A program made the translations under genes and the position numbers. Below are positions 1 through 8,498 of a stretch of DNA of 37,512 bases, in pieces; the first letter of the stretch is position 1; every line of letters begins with the position of its first letter. Origin of the DNA: Bradyrhizobium viridifuturi (GTDB taxonomy: Bacteria; Pseudomonadota; Alphaproteobacteria; Rhizobiales; Xanthobacteraceae); NCBI RefSeq assembly GCF_001238275.1, contig NZ_LGTB01000061.1, positions 1 to 37,512 of the forward strand, written 5' to 3'. Below the pieces are notes generated by a model, which was not told where the DNA came from, ran no database searches, and worked only from the letters and a program-made list of their open reading frames with translations.

Positions 1-1
1 C

Positions 2-349
2 ATCGGCGGCCATAATGTCATTGCGGCGGGCTCCGGGACCTTCGCCGTCCGGGTTGATCGGCTGATGCTGAAAAGATCGAGCGAAACCGTCGCCGGTCCG
101 TCCGTCGCCGGCACCGTCAGCGAGGTCGAATACCAGGGGACCTATGTCCGCGTGGTCATTGCCATCGACGGCGGATCCGAGATCTCGGCCCAGGTCACGG
201 AAACCCAGTTCGATGCGAACAACTACGCCGTAGGTGAGCGCGTTCTCGCCACATGGGACCCAGCGCAAGCCAGCGTTCTCAAGACCACCCGTTCTGCAAT
301 CGTCCAATCGCCCGAAACGGCGCCGTGGCACCAAGGGAGACAGTCATGA
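2..349 (+). CDS. ABC transporter ATP-binding protein, C-terminal part only (TOBE domain)
   Basis: The window starts inside this gene; the reading frame is open from base 2 to a TGA at 347-349. What is visible (about 115 residues) has the beta-rich character of the TOBE domain that ends PotA/UgpC-type ATPases: a V-x-R-V-D-R-L strand, then G-T-V-S-E-V-E-Y-Q-G-T-Y-V and a W-D-P-A motif near the end. No Walker motifs are present because the ATPase domain lies upstream of the window. Its stop overlaps the start of the binding-protein gene (ATGA), so it is co-transcribed with the binding protein and two permeases that follow. It should energise import for that system at the inner face of the membrane. 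The substrate cannot be read from this fragment. Confidence 0.85.
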   Translation: MGGHNVIAAGSGTFAVRVDRLMLKRSSETVAGPSVAGTVSEVEYQGTYVRVVIAIDGGSEISAQVTETQFDANNYAVGERVLATWDPAQASVLKTTRSAIVQSPETAPWHQGRQS

Positions 350-1638
350 CCAAATCCTCGAAACTCAATCGTGGCATCAGCCGTCGCGCCGTGCTGAAGG
401 GCGCGGCCGGAGCTGCCGGCCTTGCGGCGGGTTCGGGCGCAATTACCGGATTTCCCTATGTCCAGGCGGCCGATCCGAAGGTTCTGCGTTATCTCGGAAC
501 GGCGGTGAACGAAGGTGACGAGATTTCGAAGAAATGCTTGGCCGACACCGGGATCAAGATCGAATACATCACCGCCACCACCGACGATGTGACCAAACGC
601 GTGATCACCCAGCCGAACTCGTTCGACGTGCTGGATACGGAATATTTCTCGCTGAAGAAGCTGGTGCCGTCGGGCAATATTTTCGCGCTGGATGCCAAGA
701 AGATCAAAGAGTTTGACAACATCACCCCGGTGTTCACCAAGGGTCAGTTGCCGAACGGCAAGAAGATCGGCGATCAGGGCACCGCACCGTGGAAGGTGCT
801 TTATCTTGAGGGCGCGAACTCCAAGACGTTCTCCAAAACGCCGACCGAATTCGTGACGCTGATCCCGACGGTCTATAATGCCGATACGCTCGGCATCCGG
901 CCCGATCTGATCAAGCGGCCAATTTCATCATGGACCGAACTGCTCAATCCTGAATTCAAGGGCAAGGCCTCGATTCTCAACATTCCGTCGATCGGAATCA
1001 TGGATGCCGCGATGGTGGTCGAAGCCACCGGTCAGCACACCTATGCCGACAAGGGCAACATGACCAAGGCCGAGATAGACCTCACCATGAAGATCATGAC
1101 GGAAGCCAAGAAGGCCGGCCAGTTCCGCGCGTTCTGGAAGGATTTCAACGAGTCCGGCAACCTGATGGCGTCGGGTGAAACCGTGATCCAGTCGATGTGG
1201 TCGCCCGCGGTCACCAAGGTGCGCTCGATGGGAATCCCCTGCGTGTTCCAGCCGCTCAAGGAAGGCTATCGCTCGTGGGCATCGGGATTCTGCGTATCGA
1301 AGGCAGTTTCCGGAGCAAAGCTCGATTGGGCCTATGAGTTCGTGAACTGGTATCTGTCGGGCTGGGCAGGCGCCTATCTCAACCGCCAGGGCTATTATTC
1401 GGCCGTACTGTCCACCGCCAAGGCCAACATGACGGCGGACGAATGGGGCTACTGGATGGAAGGCAAGGCCGCCGTCAGCGACATCAAGGCGCCGGACGGC
1501 ACGGTTCTCGAGAAGGCCGGAGCCAAGCGCGACGGAGGATCCTACGACGACCGCATGGGCGCCGTCGCCTGCTGGAACGCCGTGATGGATGAGAACGACT
1601 ACATGGTGCGCAAGTGGAATGAGTTCATCGCCGCTTGA
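346..1638 (+). CDS. Spermidine/putrescine-type ABC transporter substrate-binding protein, Tat-exported
   Basis: This 430-residue protein begins with a twin-arginine leader (S-R-R-A-V-L-K-G at about residues 13-20, then an Ala/Gly-rich stretch and a V-Q-A-A-D cleavage region near 40), so it should be exported folded. The body has the extracellular solute-binding fold of the PotD/PotF class (L-R-Y-L-G-T at the start, W-T-E-L-L-N-P-E-F-K-G-K-A in the middle). The ATG at 346 was chosen because it follows an AAGGGAGA ribosome site and overlaps the upstream stop as ATGA; the frame stays open further upstream, but that would bury the leader. Placement beside purine-degradation genes hints at a purine-related or other nitrogenous substrate, but family members also bind polyamines and opines, so the ligand is open. 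Confidence 0.88.
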   Translation: MTKSSKLNRGISRRAVLKGAAGAAGLAAGSGAITGFPYVQAADPKVLRYLGTAVNEGDEISKKCLADTGIKIEYITATTDDVTKRVITQPNSFDVLDTEYFSLKKLVPSGNIFALDAKKIKEFDNITPVFTKGQLPNGKKIGDQGTAPWKVLYLEGANSKTFSKTPTEFVTLIPTVYNADTLGIRPDLIKRPISSWTELLNPEFKGKASILNIPSIGIMDAAMVVEATGQHTYADKGNMTKAEIDLTMKIMTEAKKAGQFRAFWKDFNESGNLMASGETVIQSMWSPAVTKVRSMGIPCVFQPLKEGYRSWASGFCVSKAVSGAKLDWAYEFVNWYLSGWAGAYLNRQGYYSAVLSTAKANMTADEWGYWMEGKAAVSDIKAPDGTVLEKAGAKRDGGSYDDRMGAVACWNAVMDENDYMVRKWNEFIAA

Positions 1639-1649
1639 TGCCGCCTAAC

Positions 1650-1680
1650 GGATTTGCCGGGCCAAGCGCCCGGCAAATCC
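1650..1680 (+). terminator. Strong intercistronic hairpin between binding protein and permease genes
   Basis: A perfect 13-bp stem (ggatttgccgggc with gcccggcaaatcc) closes a 5-base loop twelve bases after the binding-protein stop, and is followed by a pyrimidine-rich ttcttc. This arrangement is common in ABC import operons, where a partial terminator or mRNA-stabilising hairpin lets the binding protein be made in excess over the permeases. It is seen directly; the effect is inferred. Confidence 0.72.
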
Positions 1681-1710
1681 TTCTTCACCATCACCGCAAT
1701 CGACATTTCA

Positions 1711-2591
1711 ATGATGCAAGACCGGAAATCCTTCGTGGCGTGGCTTCAGGCCGCACCGATGATGCTCGTTTTCGCACTGTTCTTCCTGCTGCCGCTGCTG
1801 TTCGTGACGATTGTCAGCGCGTGGGACTACAACGAATATGAGATGATCCCGGCCTTCAGCCTGCGAGGCTACACCGATACGTTCGAGGGATGCATTGTCG
1901 AACTGCCCAACCTCTGCACCATCCTGAAGACTTATCTGAAGACGCTGGAATTATGCCTGCTGACCTGGGTCCTGACCCTTCTGATCGGCTTCACCGTCGC
2001 CTATTTTCTCGCATTCCACGTCCGGTCCAAGACCTGGCAGATCGTGCTCACCCTGCTTTGCACCATCCCGTTCTGGACGTCGAACGTGATCCGCATGATT
2101 GCCTGGATTCCGCTTCTTGGCCGGAACGGGTTGGTCAACCGGGGCCTCGAGGCCGCGGGCCTGATCAAGCAACCGCTGGAGTGGCTGCTGTTCTCGGAGT
2201 TTTCCGTCGTACTTGCTCTGGTTCACCTCTTTACGTTCTTCATGGTGGTGCCGATCTTCAATTCGATGATCCGCATCGACAAGCGGTTGATCGAAGCCGC
2301 CTATGACGCCGGCGCGACCGGGTGGCAAACCCTGGTGAACATCATCATTCCCCTGGCAAAGCCCGGAATCGTCATTGGCTCGATCTTCGTGATCACGATC
2401 GTCATGGGTGATTTTGTCACGGTCGGGGTGATGGGCGGCCAACAGATTGCATCCGCAGGCAAGATCATCGAGGCACGCCTGAATGCGTTGCAATTTCCCG
2501 CGCCGCGGCCAATGCGGTCATCCTGCTCGGCATCACGATCCTGATCATTTCGGCGCTGACGCGAGTCGTCAATATCCGCAAGGAACTGTGA
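1711..2591 (+). pseudogene. ABC transporter permease (PotB-type), one-base frameshift near the C-terminus
   Basis: The frame from the ATG at 1711 encodes a hydrophobic permease with several membrane spans and the cytoplasmic EAA loop (E-A-A-Y-D-A-G-A-T-G-W-Q-T) that contacts the ATPase. After A-L-Q-F-P (about 2499) the frame runs into a non-homologous tail ending at 2544. The next frame instead gives A-A-N-A-V-I-L-L-G-I-T-I-L-I-I-S-A-L, a normal last membrane span, ending at a TGA at 2589-2591 right before the next gene. Restoring one base between about 2497 and 2508 joins the two. With the repair the protein is about 293 residues, normal for the family. The start lacks a clear ribosome site; ATG 1714 is equally possible. 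As read, the last span is lost. Confidence 0.82.
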
Positions 2592-2592
2592 G

Positions 2593-3470
2593 ATGGGCGA
2601 GAAGCGGCCGCGATCTTTCTATTTTCTCGCCGCGTTTTTCACGGCCTACGTCCTGTTTCTCTACGGACCGATGTTCGCGATCTACATCCTGTCGTTTCAG
2701 GGGCCCGAAGGTGGCCTGACCTTTCCAATGAATGGCGTGTCCCTCGTCTGGTTCGGCAAGGTGTTCTCCGGTTCGGGCATCATCGACATCGGGGCGTCCT
2801 TCAAACGATCGCTTCAGCTTGGCCTCGTCGTCATGGTGCTTACGGTCGTTCTCTCGGTTTCGGCCGGCCTGGCCTTCCGCAGATCGTTTCGCGGTGCGTC
2901 CTTCCTGTTCTATGTTGCCATCGCCAGCCTGATCATGCCGTCGATTATCACCTCGCTCGGCATCGCCTGGAATTCCGCCTGCTTGACGATTTCATCATCA
3001 AGAGCGGCGCTGCAGGTTGGACGACGGCGATGGGGCTCTTTACGTCGGGTCTTGGTGCTCACCTGACCTGGACCCTGCCCTTTGGCCTGCTGATCATGTT
3101 TGCGATTTTCAACAGGTTCGATAGCCGCCTTGAAGAAGCGGCGCGCGACTTGGGCGCGACACCCTGGCAGACATTTCGGTATGTCGTGCTGCCGATCATA
3201 TTGCCATCCGTCGTGGGTATCGGCCTGTTTGGATTTACCCTGTCCTGGGACGAACTCGCACGCTCAAGCCAGACCATCGGCTCCGTCAACACTTTGCCGC
3301 TTGATTTGCAGGGCTTGACGACGACCGTTACAAAGCCGGACATCTATGCGCTGGGGACCCTGACCAGCGCGGTTTCCTTTCTCGTCATTCTGCTGGCGCT
3401 GATTGTGATTCTTGCACTTCGGGCTCGGCAAAGGCGTCACGGATCGGACGCAGGCAAGGGAATGGTGTAG
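2593..3470 (+). pseudogene. ABC transporter permease (PotC-type), one-base frameshift mid-gene
   Basis: This second permease starts one base after the repaired stop of the first. The first frame (2593 to about 2968) gives the N-terminal spans up to S-L-G-I-A. It then turns into a Ser/Arg-rich stretch with no family character. The next frame resumes at L-E-F-R-L-L-D-D-F-I-I-K-S-G and continues through the EAA loop (E-E-A-A-R-D-L-G-A-T-P-W-Q-T) to a TAG at 3468-3470. One base missing at about 2959-2970 explains the break. Repaired, the protein would be about 292 residues with six expected spans. It would pair with the upstream permease as the heterodimeric channel. As read, the gene yields only a truncated N-terminal half, unless translation restarts internally. 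Confidence 0.82.
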
Positions 3471-3480
3471 GACCGGCCCG

Positions 3481-3598
3481 ATGCGCATCTCGATCATCGA
3501 CCCGAACGTCACCGCCGCGACGACGGCGAGGACCGGTCAGGGCGGCTTTCGGCAGGCCACGAGCTGCCCGTAGTCGATGGAGGGGACCGCAAACGCTC
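3481..3598 (+). pseudogene. Remnant of an Asp/Glu/hydantoin racemase-family gene
   Basis: An ATG at 3481, with AGGA about nine bases before it, opens a 30-codon frame starting M-R-I-S-I-I-D-P-N-V-T-A-A, which matches the typical first strand of Asp/Glu and hydantoin/allantoin racemases (M-R-I-x-x-I-N-P-N). About 50 bases on, a different frame reads R-L-S-A-G-H-E-L-P-V-V-D-G, resembling the C-terminal L-P-V-I-D-G segment of the same family. The roughly 150-200 residues between are gone, so this looks like an internally deleted gene. A racemase acting on hydantoins or allantoin would fit a purine-breakdown locus. The assignment rests on two short motifs and is tentative. Confidence 0.45.
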
Positions 3599-4102
3599 AT
3601 GGTTGACATCCCGGCATTGAGTCAGGCGCAAGCCGACGAGCATTTTCTGCGACAGTCTTTCGACGTGGCGCGCCGCGCGCTGACCCACGGCAATCATCCC
3701 TTCGGCGCCGTTCTGGTCGACCACGACCGGCGGGTGCTGCTTGAAGCCGAAAATGGCTTCATGCCTGCTCGCGACGGCACGGCGCATGCCGAGCGGTTGC
3801 TCGCAACGCAGGCCTGCGTGACCCTTCCAGCCGACGTCTTGCTGCAGGCAACGCTCTATTCCTCCGCCGAGCCTTGCGCCATGTGTGCGGGCGCAATCTA
3901 CTGGGCCGGCATCGGCCGCCTCGTCTACGGCCTGAGCGAGCATGCCTTGCGCGAGCTCACCGGCGACCACCCCGAGAACCCGACGCTCGACCTCCCTTGC
4001 CGTGAGGTGTTCCGCAGCGGTCAGCGGTCGACCGAGATCGTCGGACCGCTGCTGGAGACGGAGGCCGCGGCGCTGCATCAAGGTGTCTGGCGGAAGAGCT
4101 GA
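3599..4102 (+). CDS. guaD: Nucleoside/guanine deaminase of the cytidine deaminase fold
   Basis: A 167-residue zinc deaminase. The catalytic His-Ala-Glu is at about residues 63-65 and the second zinc site P-C-A-M-C at about 92-96, the arrangement shared by guanine deaminase and tRNA adenosine deaminase. The C-terminal part (H-P-E-N-P-T-L-D-L-P-C-R-E-V-F) and the purine locus favour a free-base or nucleoside deaminase over TadA. Conversion of guanine to xanthine would feed the xanthine dehydrogenase encoded about 8.5 kb downstream. A GGAGGGG lies upstream of the ATG, though at rather long spacing. The substrate (guanine, adenine, cytosine or a nucleoside) is not decided by sequence alone. Confidence 0.82.
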   Translation: MVDIPALSQAQADEHFLRQSFDVARRALTHGNHPFGAVLVDHDRRVLLEAENGFMPARDGTAHAERLLATQACVTLPADVLLQATLYSSAEPCAMCAGAIYWAGIGRLVYGLSEHALRELTGDHPENPTLDLPCREVFRSGQRSTEIVGPLLETEAAALHQGVWRKS

Positions 4103-4143
4103 GCTGGCCAGGCTTCGCCCCCTTCCCCTGGAGAAAGAAGAAT

Positions 4144-4169
4144 GGCGCCGCGGGGAACATCGCGGCGCC
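4144..4169 (-). terminator. Terminator between converging deaminase and porin genes
   Basis: A perfect 9-bp GC-rich stem (ggcgccgcg with cgcggcgcc) encloses eight bases. On the minus strand it is followed by attcttctttct, giving the T-rich tract of a rho-independent terminator for the porin gene. It may also stop plus-strand transcripts from the deaminase gene, but there the tail is not T-rich. Confidence 0.7.
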
Positions 4170-4202
4170 ATCAGTGCCACCCGGTGGAGCGGTCCGGGTG
4201 GA

Positions 4203-5300
4203 TCAGAACTTCACGCTGATGCCGGAATAGAGCGATTCCTCGGTGCAGGAATTATTGCTGACGCCGGCAGCGACGTTACAGACGACACTCTTGGCGTGGT
4301 CGAGGCCGAACTTGTTCTGCCAATAGCGATAGGCGACCCAGACGTCGACGAAGTGCGAGTATTTCGGACCCCAGAACGCCTTGCTCGCATCGAAGGTCAG
4401 GCGGATCGGCTCGGAGTTGAGCTCGACCGCCGTGCTGACATTGGTGACCGGGTTGAAGGCCATCGGCTCGTTCTCGGTGCCCTTCTTGCCATACCAGCCG
4501 GCGCGGCCGCTGATCGAGAAATACTGCATGTTCTCGGGCAGGAAGCCGAGATCCATGTAGTAGTTCACTTCGACGGCCCATGTCGGCTTGAATTTCGTGT
4601 TGCCGTCGCTGATGCAACTCACGCCCGGTACGCCCGCGCCGAACAGACCGCACTGGTCGAACGCATTGTGGTTGAAGAACTCGTAGTACATCAGCGGGGA
4701 CACGTTGATGTAGCCCTTGTAGGGAAGATTGAATTCGAACTGGAGACCGGCAACGACGTCACGCTTGGCCGGCGCGAGGAAGTTGTTCTCCGTATTGGCG
4801 TCCATGCCGACTTCGAACGAGATGTTGTTCAGCGGCCCCATGCTGAACGCCTTCGTGTTGAAGATCTGATTCCAGCCGAAAGTCGAACGGAACAGGCCGT
4901 AGATCTCGGTAGCGCCGGCGCAGGTGGCTGGAGCTCCGGTGATGGTCACGCCAACGTTCGAGCACGGCGAAGCCGGGTCGTTGTGATCCGACTTGAACAT
5001 CGAGATCGTGAAGAAGTTCTGCCCGTAGGCCCAGATGTCGAAGTGCGTGAACGAGTAGACCTGCTTGGCGGTCTTTCCGTTGATGCTGCCGTCGGGACGG
5101 ACGGAAAAGACGCCGGGATCGGTGCCGGAGAAGATATACGAGTAGGTCACCCGGTCATCGATCACCAGAAAGAAAGGCAGGTCGGCGGCCGGCTTCGGCG
5201 CCTTGACCGGCAGATCGGCGGCGCTTGCAAGGTTAGTGGCTGCCGGTATCAGCCCGAGCGATAGCGCGGCGGCTGACAGGGTTCGGCGGAAATTGAACAT
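4203..5300 (-). CDS. Outer-membrane beta-barrel protein (porin/nucleoside-channel-like)
   Basis: The 365-residue product starts with a Sec signal peptide (R-R-T-L-S-A-A-A-L-S-L-G-L, cleavage near A-S-A-A-D at about 28) followed by the D-L-P-V-K-A-P linker typical of rhizobial outer-membrane proteins. The rest alternates polar and aromatic residues as amphipathic strands and ends in S-V-K-F; a terminal Phe is the usual signal for barrel assembly. Four to six Cys residues sit in predicted loops. ATG 5300 was chosen over an upstream TTG because it directly precedes the signal peptide and follows a G-rich ribosome site. Its place between two purine-type importers suggests it lets purines or nucleosides cross the outer membrane, but this is inference from context; the exact family was not identified. 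Confidence 0.8.
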   Translation of the reverse strand: MFNFRRTLSAAALSLGLIPAATNLASAADLPVKAPKPAADLPFFLVIDDRVTYSYIFSGTDPGVFSVRPDGSINGKTAKQVYSFTHFDIWAYGQNFFTISMFKSDHNDPASPCSNVGVTITGAPATCAGATEIYGLFRSTFGWNQIFNTKAFSMGPLNNISFEVGMDANTENNFLAPAKRDVVAGLQFEFNLPYKGYINVSPLMYYEFFNHNAFDQCGLFGAGVPGVSCISDGNTKFKPTWAVEVNYYMDLGFLPENMQYFSISGRAGWYGKKGTENEPMAFNPVTNVSTAVELNSEPIRLTFDASKAFWGPKYSHFVDVWVAYRYWQNKFGLDHAKSVVCNVAAGVSNNSCTEESLYSGISVKF

Positions 5301-5851
5301 CGTGAAGACCCCCAAAGTGAAGCGTCAGGAATTCAGGCTTCAATGGGAGCCTTGCGCAGCTTCGGGGCGGACAGGAAGCCTGAAGTTTCTTCAGCTGCTG
5401 ATGCGAGTTTGATCAACAACCTCTGCGAGTTGGTCCGGCTCGATCGGATTTAGCGCGCCAAAGATTTTGCTTCGATTGAATTCAGAACTTTTCGAATTAT
5501 GCCCATCATTGTTCGGCTTCCGCGACATTTCCGCGCAACGCGCGGAGCGCCGTCGACACGCGAAAAAGCCAGACAAAGCCGCGCCGTCACGCTCTGCTCA
5601 AATTTCCACCATCGATGCCTACCCCTGTGCGAATTGGATCGACAGTCACAATTCTGCAACAGCGAAGTTCGGGTGCATGGTCGGCCAACGGCGCCAAGCC
5701 GCGCGCACCGCGGACGCACCCGGTGGACTGACGGGAAAGCTCAACTATGCCGAAGGCTTGAGCAAGCGCTGGCGCTTTTTGCTACTTACGCATGCAGGCA
5801 AACTGGCTCACTATTGCCGCTCCCTCTCCTCACGAATGCGATAGTCCTGGG
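5301..5851. other. Intergenic region between divergent porin and BMP-importer genes
   Basis: About 550 bases separate the start of the porin gene (minus) from the start of the importer operon (plus). It must hold both promoters. I see no gene with coding character, no inverted repeat matching a known operator, and no FixK-type box. A weak GG/GC pair near 5770 does not have sigma-54 spacing. Confidence 0.6.
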
Positions 5852-7423
5852 ATGCGAGACACGACATCGGCCGCGCCGCGCACGAGTGCCACCCCGCTCT
5901 TGCAGACGGTCGGCCTGACCAAGCGATACGGTTCTTTCCTCGCCAACGACAAGATCGATCTCGACGTCTGGTCGCAGCAGATCCATGCGTTGCTCGGCGA
6001 GAACGGCGCAGGCAAGTCCACCCTCGTCAAGACCATCTACGGTCTGGTGCAACCCAGCGAGGGCGAACTGCGCTGGGAAGGCCAGACCATGGTGCTGTCG
6101 GGTCCGTCGCAGGCTCGCGCCCGCGGCATCGGGATGGTGTTTCAGCACTTCTCGCTTTTCGACAACCTCACCGTTGCCGAGAACGTTGCACTCGGCCTCG
6201 ATGGCAAGGAATCGTTCAGGGAGATGTCCGCGCGGCTTGAGCAGGTGTCTCGCAGCTATGGGCTTCCGCTCGATCCCAAGCGCGAGGTCTGGCGGCTTTC
6301 GGTGGGCGAACGTCAACGCATCGAGATCGTCCGCGCGTTGATGCAGAATCCCAGATTTCTCATCCTGGACGAGCCAACCGCGGTGCTGACGCCGCAGGAA
6401 GCCGACCAATTGTTCGTCGTGCTCGAGCGCCTCAAGAGCGAAGGGCGTGCAATTCTCTACATCAGCCACAAGCTCGAAGAGGTGAAGAGGCTGTGTGATA
6501 CGGCAACCATCCTGCGCGGCGGCAAGAAGGTATCGACCTGCAATCCCAAAGCGGAGACCGCCGCCTCGCTGGCGCGCATGATGGTCGGCACCGAAATCAA
6601 GGAAGTGAAGCCGGCGGCAAGCCGCAAGATCACCGTGCCACGGCTGGTGATCAACGATCTCAACCTCGAACCCGACGATGCGCATGGCGTGCGCCTCAAA
6701 GGCATCTCATTGGAGCTCAGAGGCGGAGAAATCTTGGGCATCGCGGGCGTAGCCGGGAACGGACAGGACGAGTTGTTTGCGGCATTGTCGGGCGAGCGGC
6801 TCGCCAGTGACCCCGGCACGATCGTGATCGAGGGAATCGCGGCCGGACATCTCTCGATCAGCCGGCGGCGCAAGCTTGGAGCAGCCTTTGTGCCCGAAGA
6901 ACGTCTCGGTCACGGGACCGCGCCGCGCATGAGGCTTTCGGAGAATGCCCTGCTGACCGGACACGCCGCCGGCAACATGGTGCAGCACGGTTTCGTCAAC
7001 ACGGCGGCGACGCTGAATGCCGTCGACCGTGCGACGGAGACTTTCGACGTGCGCAAGGCAAAGCGCGATCCGGAAGCCGCGAGCCTGTCAGGCGGCAACC
7101 TTCAGAAATTCATCGTCGGCCGCGAGATCCTGCGCAATCCGGCCGTGCTTGTGGTCAGCCAGCCGACCTGGGGCGTCGATGCCGGCGCGGCTGCCGTGAT
7201 CCGACAGGCCTTGCTCGATCTCGCGGCCGGCGGCGCTGCAGTGCTGGTCACGAGCCAGGACCTCGATGAACTCATCGAAATCTCCGACCGAATTGCCGTG
7301 ATGTTTCACGGCCACCTGTCCGCATCGCTGCCAACGGCGGAGGCCAGCCGCGAGAAGCTCGGCCTGTTGATGGGCGGCAGCAGCCTCGAGACAAAGGAGC
7401 AGGCGCATGCAGCTGATACTTGA
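5852..7423 (+). CDS. BMP-family nucleoside/purine ABC importer, double ATP-binding protein
   Basis: This 523-residue protein has two ATPase domains in tandem, as in NupA/RbsA-like proteins. Domain 1 has Walker A G-E-N-G-A-G-K-S-T (about residue 50), signature L-S-V-G-E-R-Q and Walker B L-I-L-D-E-P-T. Domain 2 is degenerate: G-V-A-G-N-G-Q-D-E replaces Walker A and V-S-Q-P-T-W-G-V-D replaces the D-E-P-T region, while the signature L-S-G-G-N-L-Q-K is kept. That asymmetry is normal for the BMP-type importers. ATG 5852 was chosen because homology begins soon after; an in-frame ATG at 5792 would add 20 unlikely residues, and neither has a strong ribosome site. It overlaps the next gene by 17 bases, showing tight translational coupling. 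Confidence 0.9.
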   Translation: MRDTTSAAPRTSATPLLQTVGLTKRYGSFLANDKIDLDVWSQQIHALLGENGAGKSTLVKTIYGLVQPSEGELRWEGQTMVLSGPSQARARGIGMVFQHFSLFDNLTVAENVALGLDGKESFREMSARLEQVSRSYGLPLDPKREVWRLSVGERQRIEIVRALMQNPRFLILDEPTAVLTPQEADQLFVVLERLKSEGRAILYISHKLEEVKRLCDTATILRGGKKVSTCNPKAETAASLARMMVGTEIKEVKPAASRKITVPRLVINDLNLEPDDAHGVRLKGISLELRGGEILGIAGVAGNGQDELFAALSGERLASDPGTIVIEGIAAGHLSISRRRKLGAAFVPEERLGHGTAPRMRLSENALLTGHAAGNMVQHGFVNTAATLNAVDRATETFDVRKAKRDPEAASLSGGNLQKFIVGREILRNPAVLVVSQPTWGVDAGAAAVIRQALLDLAAGGAAVLVTSQDLDELIEISDRIAVMFHGHLSASLPTAEASREKLGLLMGGSSLETKEQAHAADT

Positions 7424-8498
7424 GAAGCGCGCCGAGCGATCGAAGACCGTCGCGCTGGTCTCCCCGCTGATCGCGATCGGCCTCACGATCGTCACCATGA
7501 CCATCCTGTTCATGGTCCTCGGCAAGAATCCGATCTCGGCGCTCTACGTCTATTTCATCGTGCCGCTCACCGACGGCTACTCGCTGCAAGAGATCGCCGT
7601 GAAGGCGACCCCGCTGGTGATGATCGCGATCGGCCTGTCGCTTTGCTACCTCGCCAATGCCTGGAACATCGGCGCCGAGGGCCAGTTCCTGATGGGGGCG
7701 GTCGCGGGAAGCTGGATTGCGGTGAAAACGCAGGGCACCGAGGCCGGCCATTGGGTGCTGCCGGCGATGCTGCTGCTCGGCGCCGTCGCCGGCGCGCTCT
7801 ATGCCCTGATCCCCGCGATCTGCAAGGTCAGGTTCGGCGCCAGCGAGATCCTGACCTCGCTGATGCTGGTCTACGTCGCCGACCTGCTGCTCGACTATCT
7901 GGTCCGCGGACCCTGGCGCGATCCGCAGGGCTTCAACTTCCCGACCACCGCCGAGTTCGACCCGGTCGCCACGGTGCCGACGCTGATCGAAGGCGGCCGA
8001 CTGCATCTCGGCTCCATCCTGGCGCTGATCGTGGTGGCCGCCGGGGCCGTGCTGCTTGGCAAGACCATCAAGGGGTTCGAAATCCGCGTGGTGGGCGCAG
8101 CGCCCCGTGCAGCCCGTTTCGGCGGGTTCAACGCCAATCAACTCATCCTGCTGACGTTTGCAATCTCCGGCGCGCTTGCGGGGCTCGCCGGGATCATCGA
8201 GGTCGCGGGCCCGGTCGGTCATCTCCAGCCGGGCATCTCGCCGGGCTACGGCTTCACGGCGATCATCGTTGCCTTCCTCGGCCGCCTCAATCCGATTGGA
8301 ATATTAATTGCAGGGCTCTTTCTCGCACTCACCTTTATAGGCGGCGAGCAGGCGCAGATCACCATGAAGATCCCTTTGGACGTCACCAAGGTTTTCCAGG
8401 GAATCCTGCTGTTCTACGTGCTCGCCTGCGACTCCCTCATTCTCTATCGCTTCCGTATCGTTTCCTCCTCTCCGCAGGTGGCGCGTGGAGCTCATTGA
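7407..8498 (+). CDS. BMP-type ABC importer, permease 1 (NupB/YufP-like)
   Basis: A 363-residue inner-membrane permease with about eight to ten hydrophobic spans. Recognisable family segments include A-T-P-L-V-M-I-A-I-G-L, W-N-I-G-A-E-G-Q-F-L-M-G-A and the G-A-S-E-I-L-T-S-L-M-L stretch typical of the branched BPD_transp_2 family. The cytoplasmic loop G-F-E-I-R-V-V-G-A-A-P-R-A-A-R-F-G-G is the usual ATPase contact. The ATG at 7407 follows AAGGAG at eight bases. It overlaps the ATPase gene upstream by 17 bases and permease 2 downstream by 14, so the three are translated from one message. Confidence 0.92.
   Translation: MQLILEKRAERSKTVALVSPLIAIGLTIVTMTILFMVLGKNPISALYVYFIVPLTDGYSLQEIAVKATPLVMIAIGLSLCYLANAWNIGAEGQFLMGAVAGSWIAVKTQGTEAGHWVLPAMLLLGAVAGALYALIPAICKVRFGASEILTSLMLVYVADLLLDYLVRGPWRDPQGFNFPTTAEFDPVATVPTLIEGGRLHLGSILALIVVAAGAVLLGKTIKGFEIRVVGAAPRAARFGGFNANQLILLTFAISGALAGLAGIIEVAGPVGHLQPGISPGYGFTAIIVAFLGRLNPIGILIAGLFLALTFIGGEQAQITMKIPLDVTKVFQGILLFYVLACDSLILYRFRIVSSSPQVARGAH

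Noticed and set aside
2490..2600. Programmed ribosomal frameshift in the permease genes
   Set aside because: No slippery heptamer or downstream pseudoknot is evident, and the same one-base change occurs in unrelated genes, which favours sequence error.
3942..5264. 440-codon frame running from within the deaminase gene across the porin gene
   Set aside because: It is opposite a clear outer-membrane protein with a signal peptide and terminal Phe, and its own product has no family features.
5768..5785. Possible sigma-54 promoter (TGG...TTTTTGCT) before the BMP importer
   Set aside because: The GG to GC distance is two bases short of the required -24/-12 spacing.
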